NCBI RefSeq assembly: GCF_041435115.1
Contig: NZ_CP108046.1
Span: forward strand, 3,224,001-3,288,000
Length of the DNA: 64,000 nt
Origin: Streptomyces sp. NBC_00289
GTDB lineage: Bacteria; Actinomycetota; Actinomycetes; Streptomycetales; Streptomycetaceae
Direction of reading: 5' to 3'
Part shown: positions 53,711 to 62,329 of the stretch, piece after piece
Numbering within the stretch: the first letter of the stretch is position 1
How the letters are laid out: each line of letters starts with the position of its first letter
Notes under the pieces: model-generated
What the model saw: the letters and a program-made list of their open reading frames with translations, nothing else
Database searches by the model: none
What the model was told of the DNA's origin: nothing
Program-made: the position numbers and the translations under genes

Positions 53711-54297
53711 ACCGCCACCGTCCCGGCCGTCCAGCGCAGTTTCAGCAGCGCCCGGTGTGTCAGCGCCTTGACGGCGCCGACGCTCCGGCCCATCGCCAGG
53801 GCTGTCTCCTGTGCCGTCAGTTCGTCGAGGAAGCGCAGTTGTACGCAGTGGCGTTGCTGGGCGTTGAGCGTGTGCAGGGCGGTGCGGACCGTCTCGTGGG
53901 CCTCGACGGCCTCCAGTTCGCGCAGGGCGAGGGACTCCGGGCCCCTGCCGGGTACCTGCGGGTCCGGGAAGTCGGCGACGGTGGTCTCCAGCCGGGTGCG
54001 GCCGCGGCCGAGTTCGTCCCGGTGGAGGTTCTTGGCGATGGTGATGAGCCAGGCGGCGAACGCCGTGCCCTGCCAGGTGAACGCGTCGATACGCCGCAGC
54101 GCGCGGGTGAACACCTCCTGGGTCAGGTCCTCGGCCAGGTGTCTGTCGCGTGTGCGGACGAGCAGAAAGGTGTGCACGAGGCGGTAGTGCTCGTGGTAGA
54201 GGGTGGCGAACGCCTCCCGGTCGCCCGCGCGGGCCCGGGCGATCACCTCGGGTTCCGGGCCGTCCGGTGCGGACATGACGTTGTTCGGTGCGGACAC
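53707..54297 (-). CDS. ECF-type RNA polymerase sigma factor
   Basis: Protein of 196 aa with sigma region 2 (about 25-95: FATLYHEHYRLVHTFLLV, DLTQEVFTRALRRIDAF, FAAWLITIAKNLHRDELGR) and region 4 (about 130-190: LNAQQRHCVQLRFLDELTAQETA...SVGAVKALTHRALLKLR). The GTG at 54297 has GGGAG 8 nt upstream; an internal ATG seven codons later and upstream ATGs have weaker support. It is the first gene of a four-gene overlapping operon and divergent from an XRE regulator. No adjacent gene encodes a recognisable anti-sigma factor. Confidence 0.85.
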   Translation of the reverse strand: MSAPNNVMSAPDGPEPEVIARARAGDREAFATLYHEHYRLVHTFLLVRTRDRHLAEDLTQEVFTRALRRIDAFTWQGTAFAAWLITIAKNLHRDELGRGRTRLETTVADFPDPQVPGRGPESLALRELEAVEAHETVRTALHTLNAQQRHCVQLRFLDELTAQETALAMGRSVGAVKALTHRALLKLRWTAGTVAV

Positions 54298-54631
54298 AGG
54301 GAGTACTCCCGTCGACGTCGTTCGGGGGCGGAGCCAGGAGATCCGCATCTTCAGTACACATGTAGATGTAGATCGATACGGCGCAGATCCGGACTCACGC
54401 TTCCCATGTGAGCCGGGGCCTCGCCGCCAGGCATATCTACAGTCTTCAGGTAGATGCATACAGTGTCAAGTCGAGCACGGAGCGCAAGGTGTGGAGGGGG
54501 TGGCGCAAGGGGGGCACAGGGGCGCATGAGCGCTCAACCAACGCCATAGCGCTCCGGCGCACACCAGAACCCCCAGTCTCGGTCTGCGATCTACTTGCGC
54601 TTGTAGATATCGATGACCGATCCTCTGAGGC
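54298..54631. promoter_or_regulatory. Divergent promoter region with repeated TGTAGAT sites
   Basis: A 334-bp gap, clearly more AT-rich than its surroundings. It carries TGTAGATGTAGATCGATAC (54361-54379), ATATCTACA (54433-54441) with GGTAGATGCATACA (54449-54462), and TTGTAGATATCGATGA (54600-54615). The last site ends 16 bp before the XRE start, the first lies about 64 bp before the ECF start. Shared core: TGTAGAT(AT)CGAT and its complement. These are candidate operators, most simply for the XRE regulator. Confidence 0.6.
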
Positions 54632-55054
54632 GTGACGAACCAGGAGAGCCTCCCAGGAGACCCAGAACCCGGCAATGATCCGGCGGGCCAGGACGTGGAC
54701 CTGGCGATTCTGCTCGAACGCCTCCTCACGCAGGCTCCGGGAAGGACCCAGAAGGACCTCGCCTCGGCGGCCGGCATCTCGTACCCGACGCTGAACGCGT
54801 GGATGAACCGGACTCGCGGCACCTCACGCATCGACCCGGAGAAGTTGCGGGCCATGGTCGACGTGTTCCGGCGCTGGGGCGTGGAGACGACACCCAGGGA
54901 GTTCTTCGCGGCGGTCGGCCGTCCCGTACCCGGACCCAGCGGGGACGAGCGGGAGGCTCGGCTCCTCAAGCTGTACCGGCAATTGCCGGAGGCACGTCAG
55001 CGCGCGCTTGTGCAGGATGCCGAGGCGATGCTGCAGGTCAGCCGTATCACGTGA
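54632..55054 (+). CDS. XRE-type helix-turn-helix regulator
   Basis: Protein of 140 aa. Acidic N-terminus, then an HTH of Cro/C1 type (about 28-78: LLTQAPGRTQKDLASAAGIS, PTLNAWMNRTRGTSRIDPEKL) and a C-terminal helical part (about 100-140) rich in Arg/Glu/Ala. GTG start at 54632 with GAGG just upstream. It is divergent from the ECF-Wbl operon and probably controls it and itself through the TGTAGAT sites between them (inference). Confidence 0.82.
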   Translation: MTNQESLPGDPEPGNDPAGQDVDLAILLERLLTQAPGRTQKDLASAAGISYPTLNAWMNRTRGTSRIDPEKLRAMVDVFRRWGVETTPREFFAAVGRPVPGPSGDEREARLLKLYRQLPEARQRALVQDAEAMLQVSRIT

Positions 55055-55240
55055 GGTCAGCGGCGTCACGTGAGCCCACGGTCCGTGCCGCCCGCCTCCG
55101 GCGGACGCGCAGGGCGAGCCGCACCCCGCGAACGAATATGACCGAAACTGTCCCTAGCCCCGACAGCCACCGCTAGCATCGGTCCGCCGCTGGCCTCCCG
55201 GAGCGGATCACTCGCGTCGTGCATCCCTGGGGAGACAGTT

Positions 55241-55489
55241 GTGTGCATTCACATGTCGTTGGCAGACAATGTGCCCGAAATCGCGGTATGGGACCCGGAT
55301 GAGGTCAGTATCCGCGTGGCCAGAGGCTTCCAGCTGAGTGACGTGCTCCGGGAAGTACGGGACATCCTGATGGTCGACCTGGGCGCCCCCGCGTCACGGG
55401 GCAGCATGCTGTGGTGCTTCTGCGGTATGCGGGTGGAAATCCCGCACGAACTCGTTCCCCGCGACGTCCTCACGGCCGAGGTCTGCTGA
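55241..55489 (+). CDS. Small unknown protein
   Basis: Protein of 82 aa: (M)CIHMSLADNVPEIAVWDP, an alpha/beta core (SIRVARGFQLSDVLREVRDIL) and a C-terminal half with WCFCGMRVEIP. Four cysteines (2, 54, 56 and 82 approximately) might bind metal, but no family is recognised. GTG at 55241 has GGGGAG 6-7 nt upstream; ATG at 55253 is an alternative. It is convergent with the ferredoxin gene, with only 7 bp between the stops. Confidence 0.6.
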   Translation: MCIHMSLADNVPEIAVWDPDEVSIRVARGFQLSDVLREVRDILMVDLGAPASRGSMLWCFCGMRVEIPHELVPRDVLTAEVC

Positions 55490-55496
55490 CCCCTCG

Positions 55497-55712
55497 TCAG
55501 CGCACCCGCCCGGGTATCAGCGACAGAGCGAGAACCGGACAACCGGCAGCTGCCCGCCGGGCCCGTTTCACGGTGGCGGCCGGCACCGGGGCGGCGTCGA
55601 CCAGCGGGTAGCCCCACTCGTCGAGGGTGACGTGTTCGGGGAGGAGTTCCGCGCACAGGCCGTGTCCCTGGCAGGCGGTCCAGTCGATGTCGATGCGCCG
55701 GGCTGTGCTCAT
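55497..55712 (-). CDS. [3Fe-4S]-type ferredoxin
   Basis: Protein of 71 aa with cysteines 14, 20 and 58 in CQGHGLC and AAAGCPVLAL, where the usual second cluster cysteine of a 4Fe ferredoxin is replaced by His/Gly: the 3Fe-4S pattern found in ferredoxins that serve P450s and dehydrogenases. ATG at 55712 follows GAGGAGG. It starts 3 nt after the end of the NuoF-like gene and is the last gene of the redox operon; it presumably carries electrons to or from the NuoF-like/ferric-reductase pair. Confidence 0.88.
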   Translation of the reverse strand: MSTARRIDIDWTACQGHGLCAELLPEHVTLDEWGYPLVDAAPVPAATVKRARRAAAGCPVLALSLIPGRVR

Positions 55713-55715
55713 GGG

Positions 55716-56934
55716 TCAGTCCTCCTCGGGTACGGGCAGCAGGGGCGTGGACTCGGTCGCGGTGCACAACCCCCGTGCGTGGGCGTCCAGTTCGGTCGCG
55801 AAAGTGGTCAAGGCACTGCGGACCAGGCGGACCGTGCCGTCGGGGTGGTGGCAGGCGCCGCGGCCCTCGACGAGGCCCGCCCAGCGGGCGATGTCCTCGC
55901 GGACCGTGCCCTGGGCGCCGGGGGCGGCCAGGGTTCGGAAGGCGGCGGAGATGCGGGGCAGGCCGTTGAGGCAGGGGCCGCACTGACCGGCCGACTGCAG
56001 GGCGAGGTAGCGCAGTAGGTACGCGGGCGGTTTCGGCGAGGCCGCAGCGGTCGGCGGGGAGGGCGGCGAGGACGCCGGCGCCCATGGTGGCGGCGTCGAG
56101 GCCGAGCCGGGCGGCCGCGGCGGCCGGGATCCAGGTGCCGTGGTAGCCGCCGAGCAGCACGGCGGTCATCCCGTCCAGGGGCAGCAGCCGGCCCAGCGGC
56201 AGGCCGAACGGGGCCTCCACGACCCGGACTTCGCGTCCCGGGACGTGCACCGTGCACAGGGCGCTGCCCGGCTGGGCCGGGGTTCCGGCGGACCGGAACC
56301 AGTCGGCGCCGTAGCGGGCGATCAGTCCCAGGTGTGCCAGGGTCTCGACGTTCTGCACGAGAGTCGGTGCCCGGTTCACCCCGCGTTCACGCACCGGCGG
56401 GCGCTGGAACGCGGGCAGGGCGATGTCCCCGGAGACGTACCGGGCGAGGGCGGAGGACTGGCCGGACAGGAAGCGCTCGGGAACCCTCACGACCCGCACG
56501 GGCACCGGGTCGCGACGCCGCGCGAGGGCCGACTCCAGATACGACGCCCCGTCCTTCACCGCCAGGTGCGCCTCCCCCGCACCGGTCGCCGCGGCGACCG
56601 CCTGGATGCCGTCCAGGACCAGGTGGGGCGACAGCCGCAGCAGCGTACGGTCCTTGTGGCAGGCCGGTTCGCCCTCGCAGCCGTTGGCGACGACGACGGG
56701 GGTACGGCCGCTGCGGCGGCCCGCCTCGGCGACCGAGAGGAGCTTGCGGTGCACGGAGAACGCCGCTCCCCCGCGGCCGGTCAGGCCGGAGGCGGCGACC
56801 GTGCGCAGGAGCGCGTCCGGATCGCCGTACGGCAGGGGGCCGTAGCGCTGCTCGTGGGTGGCGAGGCCGGCCGGGGTGCCGCCGGGGGCGAGCAGCCGGG
56901 GTGACAGGTGGACGTCCTCAAAGGTGCTGGTCAC
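55716..56934 (-). pseudogene. NuoF-like NADH dehydrogenase subunit, frameshifted
   Basis: A 1219-bp gene, one base more than a whole number of codons. The first 310 or so codons encode a NuoF-like fold: GLTGRGGAAFSVHRKL (FMN/NADH loop), NGCEGEPACHKDRTLL, and NAPTLVQNVETLAHL-like segments. After AETARV the reading frame breaks near 56015-56020. In the next frame the protein continues LRYLALQSAGQCGPCLNGLP (iron-sulfur binding) and GRGACHHPDG, then ends normally in LLPVPEED. A 4-bp insertion (GGTA or TAGG beside TA) fits. It is either a true pseudogene or a sequencing error; both ends overlap or nearly touch their neighbours as in an intact operon. GTG start at 56934 overlaps the previous stop. 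Confidence 0.8.
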
Positions 56935-57512
56935 GGTCGGGCTCCTTCGGCGGTTCGGAGAACGGCGGCGGGGGTGCGCCGGGCGGCGCGGGCGGAGTGC
57001 GCGAGCCGGCTGCCGACGGCGGCGGCCACGGCCGTCACGCAGGCGACGGTCAGCCAGGTCATCCAGTCGGCGCCGGTGTCCGTGCCGATGCCGAGGCCGT
57101 GGACCAGCGCGACCGGCCAGGAGGCGTACGCCAGCCGGTGCACCGCCCGCCAGGCGCGGTGGCCGACGCGTTCCCGCAGGAGGCTGGTGACCAGGACCGC
57201 CAGCATCAGGTCGAGGGCGACCGTGCCGAGGCCGAGCCAGAGCGGCTGGTAGGCGGAGCGGAACGGGACGAGGACGTCGAGGGCGGTGATGTCGACGTAG
57301 CCGTCGATCACCGCGACCGCGATGTGCAGGGCCAGGAAGGCGGTGGCGGACAGGGACAGGGTGCGGTGCAGGGAGACGGTGCCGAACCGGGGCAGGCCGG
57401 GGAGCCTGCCGCGCAGCCGGACCGCGATGCCGAGCAGGACGACGACAGTGAACAGGACGAGGCAGACGGCGCCGGTGGCGCGGTTGGCGTACCAGAGGGT
57501 CTCGGAGGTCAT
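56931..57512 (-). CDS. Ferric reductase-like transmembrane protein (cytochrome b type)
   Basis: Protein of 193 aa with about five or six membrane spans. Histidines in LHRTLSLSATAFLALHIAVA, AVHRLAYASWPVALVHGLG are spaced like the haem ligands of the FRD/YedZ (MsrQ-like) b-type cytochrome family. ATG at 57512 overlaps the ApbE stop (ATGA), and its own stop overlaps the NuoF-like start (GTGA). It is expected to carry electrons across the membrane from NAD(P)H or flavin to an extracellular acceptor. Confidence 0.85.
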   Translation of the reverse strand: MTSETLWYANRATGAVCLVLFTVVVLLGIAVRLRGRLPGLPRFGTVSLHRTLSLSATAFLALHIAVAVIDGYVDITALDVLVPFRSAYQPLWLGLGTVALDLMLAVLVTSLLRERVGHRAWRAVHRLAYASWPVALVHGLGIGTDTGADWMTWLTVACVTAVAAAVGSRLAHSARAARRTPAAVLRTAEGARP

Positions 57513-58480
57513 GCCGCCGCCGCCCGGTCCGGCGCGGACCCCGGCCAGCCCGGGGTGGTGAGGACGGTCCCGTCCTGGGCCACCAGCCGCGCCGGCAGCC
57601 CCAGTCCGGTGAGCCACCGCTCCGCGCCCGCGCCCTTCACCAGGGCCCCGGTGCTCGCCGCGTTGGCGTCGGCGCAGGTCGCGGCGGCGACCGAGACGGT
57701 TCGCCAGGGGCTGCGGACGGGCAGTCCGGTGCGGGGGTCGACGATGTGGTGCAACTGCCGCCCGCCGCGACGCCAGTTGCGCGCCGCCGTGCCGGAGGTG
57801 GCGAGCCCGCCGCCGCTCAGGCCGACCATGGCGTACGGGCCCTGCGCGGGCGTGACCCCGACCGGGCCCGTGACGTCCTGGACGCGGATCCGCCAGCCGC
57901 CCGCCGGGGCCTCGCCCGCGACGGCGGTGTCACCGCCCAGACTCACCAGGACCCCGCAGCCGGCCGTCTCGGCGAGCCGCGCGGCGGCTCGGTCGGCGGC
58001 CCATGCCTTGGCCGTGGCTCCCAGGTCCAGGCGGATGCCGGCCGGGACGGCGACCGTCCCGGTGCCGGGGTCCAGCGTCACCCGGCGCCAGCCGGGAGCG
58101 CGCCGCAAGGTCAGCCGTACCGGCCGGTCGTCTTCGCGGACGAGGGTGAAGTCGCGGTCGTAGCCGATGGCGTCCATCGCCGAGCCGACCGTCGGGTCGA
58201 CCGCCCCGTCCGTCGCCTCGGCGGCGCGCAGCGCGACGCCCAGCGCCTCGGCGAGCAGGGGGCTGACCCGGACCGGCCGGCCCCCCGCGTCGTCGAGCGC
58301 GGCCAGCTCGGAGTCGGCACGAAAGCGGCTGCAGGCCGCGTCGACCTCGGCCAGGTGCCGGGCCAGGAGCAGGTTGCAGGAGTTCAGCAGCGCCGGGTCG
58401 GTGACGACGAGCCGGACGCCGGTGCCGAGGGCACGCCAGTCGGCGGCGGCCGTGGTGCGCGCGGAGGCGGTGGCCGTCAT
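57509..58480 (-). CDS. apbE: FAD:protein FMN transferase (ApbE family)
   Basis: Protein of 323 aa that moves FMN from FAD onto a Ser/Thr of an acceptor protein. Family motifs: DLGATAKAWAADRAA, the LHHIVDPRTGLPV segment, and ATCADANAASTGALVKGA near the C-terminus with the metal-binding Asp/Thr. No obvious signal peptide or lipobox, unlike many ApbE proteins, so it may act in the cytoplasm, before export of its acceptor. ATG at 58480 overlaps the stop of the Ser-rich protein. Its acceptor is probably that protein (see findings). Confidence 0.9.
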   Translation of the reverse strand: MTATASARTTAAADWRALGTGVRLVVTDPALLNSCNLLLARHLAEVDAACSRFRADSELAALDDAGGRPVRVSPLLAEALGVALRAAEATDGAVDPTVGSAMDAIGYDRDFTLVREDDRPVRLTLRRAPGWRRVTLDPGTGTVAVPAGIRLDLGATAKAWAADRAAARLAETAGCGVLVSLGGDTAVAGEAPAGGWRIRVQDVTGPVGVTPAQGPYAMVGLSGGGLATSGTAARNWRRGGRQLHHIVDPRTGLPVRSPWRTVSVAAATCADANAASTGALVKGAGAERWLTGLGLPARLVAQDGTVLTTPGWPGSAPDRAAAA

Positions 58481-58887
58481 GACGCCCCCGAGGTGGAGTC
58501 GGCGGAGCCGCTGCCGGCGGTGAGACCGCTGGAGGAGCCGCTCGACGAGGAGTCGCCCGCCGAAGGCGAGGACGAAGACGAGGACGAAGACGAAGACGAT
58601 GACGAGGTGGAATCGGTGGAGGAGGAGTCGGTCGCGGAGGACGTCGACGACGAGTCCGTACCGCTGCCGGCGGTGTCCCCGGAGCCCGAACCGCTCGAAC
58701 CACTCGTACTGCTCGAACTGCTCGACCCGGTTCCGGTGCTCGCCGTCGTGCCGGCGTCCGCCTGCATCGTGCCGACCAGGGCGAACACCCCCGCCGCCGC
58801 GGCCAGCGTGACCGCTGCCGCGACGGCCGCCGTGCGCTGCGCTCCTCTGCGCACCGCTGCCGCGGCACCTCGTTCCCTCGAAGCCAT
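58477..58887 (-). CDS. Ser-rich single-span membrane or secreted protein
   Basis: Protein of 136 aa: basic N-terminus, one hydrophobic segment (about 18-43; TAAVAAAVTLAAAAGVFALVG), then about 90 residues of Ser/Gly/Thr/Asp low complexity including a run of 13 serines, ending DSTSGAS at the stop. The end resembles the D-x-x-(S/T)-G-A-(T/S) flavinylation motif of FMN-binding proteins. ATG at 58887 follows GGAGGGG by 9 nt. It is the first gene of the redox operon, upstream of apbE with a 4-nt overlap. Confidence 0.7.
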   Translation of the reverse strand: MASRERGAAAAVRRGAQRTAAVAAAVTLAAAAGVFALVGTMQADAGTTASTGTGSSSSSSTSGSSGSGSGDTAGSGTDSSSTSSATDSSSTDSTSSSSSSSSSSSSSPSAGDSSSSGSSSGLTAGSGSADSTSGAS

Positions 58888-59002
58888 GACCGTTCCCCTC
58901 CGTAGTGACGCTGTGTCACGCCCTACGGTCGGGGAACGGCCTGAGAGAAGTCTGTGAGGCGCCCGTACGACGCCGCAGAACTCTCTGAGAGGTTGGTTTA
59001 CG

Positions 59003-60703
59003 TCACGCCGTCAGGCGGGCGAGGGCCTCGTCCACCGTGAGTTCCTCGCGCTCGCCGGTCCTGCGGTCCTTGAGTTCCAGGACCCCTTCGGCGGCACGCC
59101 GTCCGGCCACCAGGATCTGCGGTACGCCGATCAGCTCGGAGTCGGTGAACTTCACCCCCGGGGACACGCCGGGCCGGTCGTCCACCAGGACGCGGACGCC
59201 GGCCGCCGCCAGCTTCTGGGAGACGTCGAGGGCCAGTTCGGTCTGCAGGGCCTTGCCGGCGGCCACGACGTGCACGTCCGCCGGGGCGACCTCCTTGGTC
59301 CAGACGAGGCCCTTGTCGTCGGCGGTCTGCTCGGCGAGGGCCGCGACCGCGCGGGAGACGCCGATGCCGTAGGAGCCCATGGTGACGCGGACCGGCTTGC
59401 CGTTCTGGCCGAGGACGTCGAGCTTGAGGGCGTCGGCGTACTTGCGGCCGAGCTGGAAGATGTGGCCGATCTCGATGGCGCGGTCCAGCTTGAGGCCGGT
59501 GCCGCACTTCGGGCAGGGGTCGCCCTCCTCCACGACCACGACGTCGACGTACTCGCCGACCTCGAAGTCGCGGCCCGCGACCACGTTCTTCGCGTGTGTG
59601 TGCTCCTTGTTGGCGCCCGTGATCCACGTCGTGCCGGGGGCCACCCGCGGATCGGCGATGTACCTGACCTTCTCCAGACCCTGCGGGCCGACGTAGCCGC
59701 GGACCAGGTCCGGGCGGCCCACGAAGTCCTCGGCGGTGACCAGTTCGACGGCGGCCGGCGCGAAGTGCGCCTCGACCTTGCCCAGGTCGACCTCGCGGTC
59801 GCCGGGGACGCCCACGGCCACGATCTCGCCGTCGACCTTGACGAGCAGGTTCTTCAGGGTGGCGGAGGCCGGCACCCCGAGGGAGGCGGCGAGGGTCTCG
59901 ATGGTCGGGGTGTCGGGGGTGGGGATCTCCTCCGCCGCCGGCACGTCCGCCGCGTCGACCGGCCGCAACTCGTACGTGATCGCCTCGGTGTTGGCCGCGA
60001 AGTCGCAGTTCGGGCAGTCGGCGAAGGTGTCCTCGCCGGCCTCGGCCGGAGCGAGGAACTCCTCCGACTTGGAGCCGCCCATCGCGCCCGCGGTCGCGGC
60101 GCAGATGCGGTAGTCGAGGCCGAGGCGCTCGAAGACCCGCTGGTAGGCCTGGCGGTGCAGGGCGTACGACTGGGCGAGGCCCTCGTCCTCGGTGTCGAAG
60201 GAGTAGGAGTCCTTCATCAGGAACTCGCGGCCGCGCAGGATGCCGGCACGGGGGCGGGCCTCGTCGCGGAACTTGGTCTGGATCTGGTAGAGGATGACCG
60301 GCAGGTCCTTGTAGGAGGACGCCTGGTCCTTCACGATCAGCGTGAAGATCTCCTCGTGGGTGGGGCCGAGCAGGTAGTCGCCGCCCCTGCGGTCCTGGAG
60401 GCGGAACAGCTCGGGGCCGTACTCGTCCCAGCGGCCGGTCGCCTCGTACGGCTCGCGCGGCAGCAGGGCGGGGAGCAGCACCTCCTGGGCGCCGATCGCG
60501 TCCATCTCCTCACGGACGATCCGCTCCACGTTGGCGAGGACCCTCCGGCCGAGCGGCAGCCAGGACCACACCCCCGCCGCGGTGCGGCGGACGTAGCCGG
60601 CGCGGACGAGCAGCTTGTGGCTGAGGACCTCGGCGTCCGCCGGGTCGTCGCGCAGCGTCTTCGCCAACAACTGGGACATGCGCTGGACCGGTGCGTTCGC
60701 CAT
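59003..60703 (-). CDS. proS: Prolyl-tRNA synthetase (bacterial type with editing insertion)
   Basis: Protein of 566 aa that charges tRNA-Pro. Class II synthetase core: motif 1 around [22 protein letters not shown], motif 2 [23 protein letters not shown], and motif 3 [15 protein letters not shown]. The bacterial editing insertion (about 220-400) lies between motifs 2 and 3 and includes CPNCD-like pairs; a C-terminal anticodon-binding domain follows (about 470-566). ATG at 60703, after AGGAG. It is the core gene to the right of the accessory segment. Confidence 0.96.
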   Translation of the reverse strand: MANAPVQRMSQLLAKTLRDDPADAEVLSHKLLVRAGYVRRTAAGVWSWLPLGRRVLANVERIVREEMDAIGAQEVLLPALLPREPYEATGRWDEYGPELFRLQDRRGGDYLLGPTHEEIFTLIVKDQASSYKDLPVILYQIQTKFRDEARPRAGILRGREFLMKDSYSFDTEDEGLAQSYALHRQAYQRVFERLGLDYRICAATAGAMGGSKSEEFLAPAEAGEDTFADCPNCDFAANTEAITYELRPVDAADVPAAEEIPTPDTPTIETLAASLGVPASATLKNLLVKVDGEIVAVGVPGDREVDLGKVEAHFAPAAVELVTAEDFVGRPDLVRGYVGPQGLEKVRYIADPRVAPGTTWITGANKEHTHAKNVVAGRDFEVGEYVDVVVVEEGDPCPKCGTGLKLDRAIEIGHIFQLGRKYADALKLDVLGQNGKPVRVTMGSYGIGVSRAVAALAEQTADDKGLVWTKEVAPADVHVVAAGKALQTELALDVSQKLAAAGVRVLVDDRPGVSPGVKFTDSELIGVPQILVAGRRAAEGVLELKDRRTGEREELTVDEALARLTA

Positions 60704-60775
60704 GATTCTCGTACTCCTGCTGCGTGAGGGTGATGGCAGGAGGTTAGCCGGGCGGTGCGGGACCGTGGAAATCCG

Positions 60776-61336
60776 TTACCGGCGCAGCGGAAGCGGAGCA
60801 CCCATCACGGCGTACGGCTTCGGGGCGCTGGGGAAGAGGACCTGGCGGGCCAGGTCCTCGTAGCCGAGGGAGTGGTAGAGGCCGCGGGCGGGGCTGTCGG
60901 TGTCGATCGCGGAGAGGATCGAGCGGGGTTCGACGGCGGTGTCCGTGATCGACGTGATCAGGGAGCGCCCGAGACCGCGGTTCTGGAAGTGCGGGTGGAC
61001 GTGCAGCTCGGTGATCACGAACGAGTCGTCGAGCCAGCCGTCGTGGCCCTGGGCGCGGAGGTAGGGCTCCACGACGGTGGACCACCAGTGGGTGCGGTTG
61101 TTGGGCATGCCGTAGACGAAGCCGACGAGCCGTCCGGCGGTGGAGGCGCCGAGTGCGCGGGCACCGGGGTAGGTCATGTGGCGCAGCACGATCTGGCGGC
61201 GTACGGCGACCTCCTCGGCGCCGAGACCGAAGGCCACCGCCTGGACCGCGAGGGCCTCGTCCACGTGGGCGGCGAGGTCGAGGGAACCGATCACGACGTC
61301 TGCGGGGTGGCGGTGGCCATGACCGGAAAATCGCAT
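60776..61336 (-). CDS. GNAT-family acetyltransferase
   Basis: Protein of 186 aa with a GNAT fold: TAGRLVGFVYGMPN (beta 4), ELHVHPHFQNRGLGRSLITS (acetyl-CoA loop R/Q-x-x-G-x-G/A) and GLYHSLGYEDL near the C-terminus. ATG at 61336, with a His/Gly-rich start. It precedes proS on the same strand by 72 bp. Substrate unknown. Confidence 0.82.
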   Translation of the reverse strand: MRFSGHGHRHPADVVIGSLDLAAHVDEALAVQAVAFGLGAEEVAVRRQIVLRHMTYPGARALGASTAGRLVGFVYGMPNNRTHWWSTVVEPYLRAQGHDGWLDDSFVITELHVHPHFQNRGLGRSLITSITDTAVEPRSILSAIDTDSPARGLYHSLGYEDLARQVLFPSAPKPYAVMGAPLPLRR

Positions 61337-61382
61337 GTGGGGAGAGTACAGGGGCTCTCCCGTTGTCGTCCGGGTCCGGATT

Positions 61383-62231
61383 TCAGAAGAGAACGCTCAT
61401 GAACTCGCCGACTTCACGGAAGCCCACCCTCCGGTACGTCCGTCGCGCGGGGGTGTTGAAGTCGTTCACGTACAGGCTCACCAACGGGGCCACGTCGGCC
61501 AGCGCGTGGCGAAGCACCGCCGCCATGCCCGGCGCGGCCACGCCCCTCCCCCGGTACTCCGGGGCCACCCACACGCCCTGGATCTGGCAGGCGCGGTCGG
61601 TCGCGGCGCCGATCTCGGCCTTGAAAACCACCCTGCCGTCGGGACCGAGGCGGGCGAAGGAGCGGCCGGTGCCGACGAGTTCGGCGACCCTCGCCTGATA
61701 CAGCAGGCCGCCGTCCCCGGCGAGCGGGGAGACACCGACCTCCTCGGTGAACATCGCCACGCACGCCGGCATGATCGCCTCGATCTCGTCCTTGCGGATG
61801 CGGCGGACGTAAGGATCCGGGTCGACGGTCGCGGACGGGCGGTCGGTGACCATGAGCGGCTGGTGGGCGCGCACCTCGCGGGCCGGTCCCCAGCTGGGTT
61901 CGAGCAGGCGCCACAGCTCGGCGGTGGGCTCGGCGGGGCCGACGACGGAGGAGCAGCGACGGCCGGCCCGGCGGGCGCGGTCGGCGAAAGCGCGTACAGC
62001 CCTCGGGGTGGCGCAGATCGGGACCAGGTTGGCGCCGGCGTAGCACAGGGAGGTCAGCATGCCGCCCTCGTACCAGCCCCACATCTCGCCGCCGAGCCGC
62101 CATGGATCCAGGCCGGCGATCCGTACCCGGGAGGTGACGAAGGCGTTGGCGACCGGCTCGCGGTCGAGGACGGCGAGCGCGGCGTCCAGGTCACTCGGTT
62201 CGAGAACCCGGGAAGTGGTCTGGGTCAACAC
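61383..62231 (-). CDS. Two-domain GNAT acetyltransferase
   Basis: Protein of 282 aa. The N-terminal half (about 1-135) matches the DUF4081-type domain that accompanies GNATs in actinobacteria; the C-terminal half is a GNAT (about 140-282: IQGVWVAPEYRGRGVAAPGM, LYVNDFNTPARRTYRRVGFREVG). GTG start at 62231. From memory, S. coelicolor has an equivalent gene close to ispG. Substrate unknown. Confidence 0.85.
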   Translation of the reverse strand: MLTQTTSRVLEPSDLDAALAVLDREPVANAFVTSRVRIAGLDPWRLGGEMWGWYEGGMLTSLCYAGANLVPICATPRAVRAFADRARRAGRRCSSVVGPAEPTAELWRLLEPSWGPAREVRAHQPLMVTDRPSATVDPDPYVRRIRKDEIEAIMPACVAMFTEEVGVSPLAGDGGLLYQARVAELVGTGRSFARLGPDGRVVFKAEIGAATDRACQIQGVWVAPEYRGRGVAAPGMAAVLRHALADVAPLVSLYVNDFNTPARRTYRRVGFREVGEFMSVLF

Positions 62232-62329
62232 GTACGGGGCCTCACCCTAAGGTCTACAGATCTCCGCACTGTACCTGCCGAGAATGTGCCACGCCGCCCC
62301 GTGGTACGGCCTCGTGCCAGGATCGGCCC

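Noticed and set aside
55808..56257. Independent 149-codon frame downstream of the NuoF-like frameshift
   Set aside because: It is a third, shadow frame; the true continuation of the protein lies in another frame and ends at 55716.
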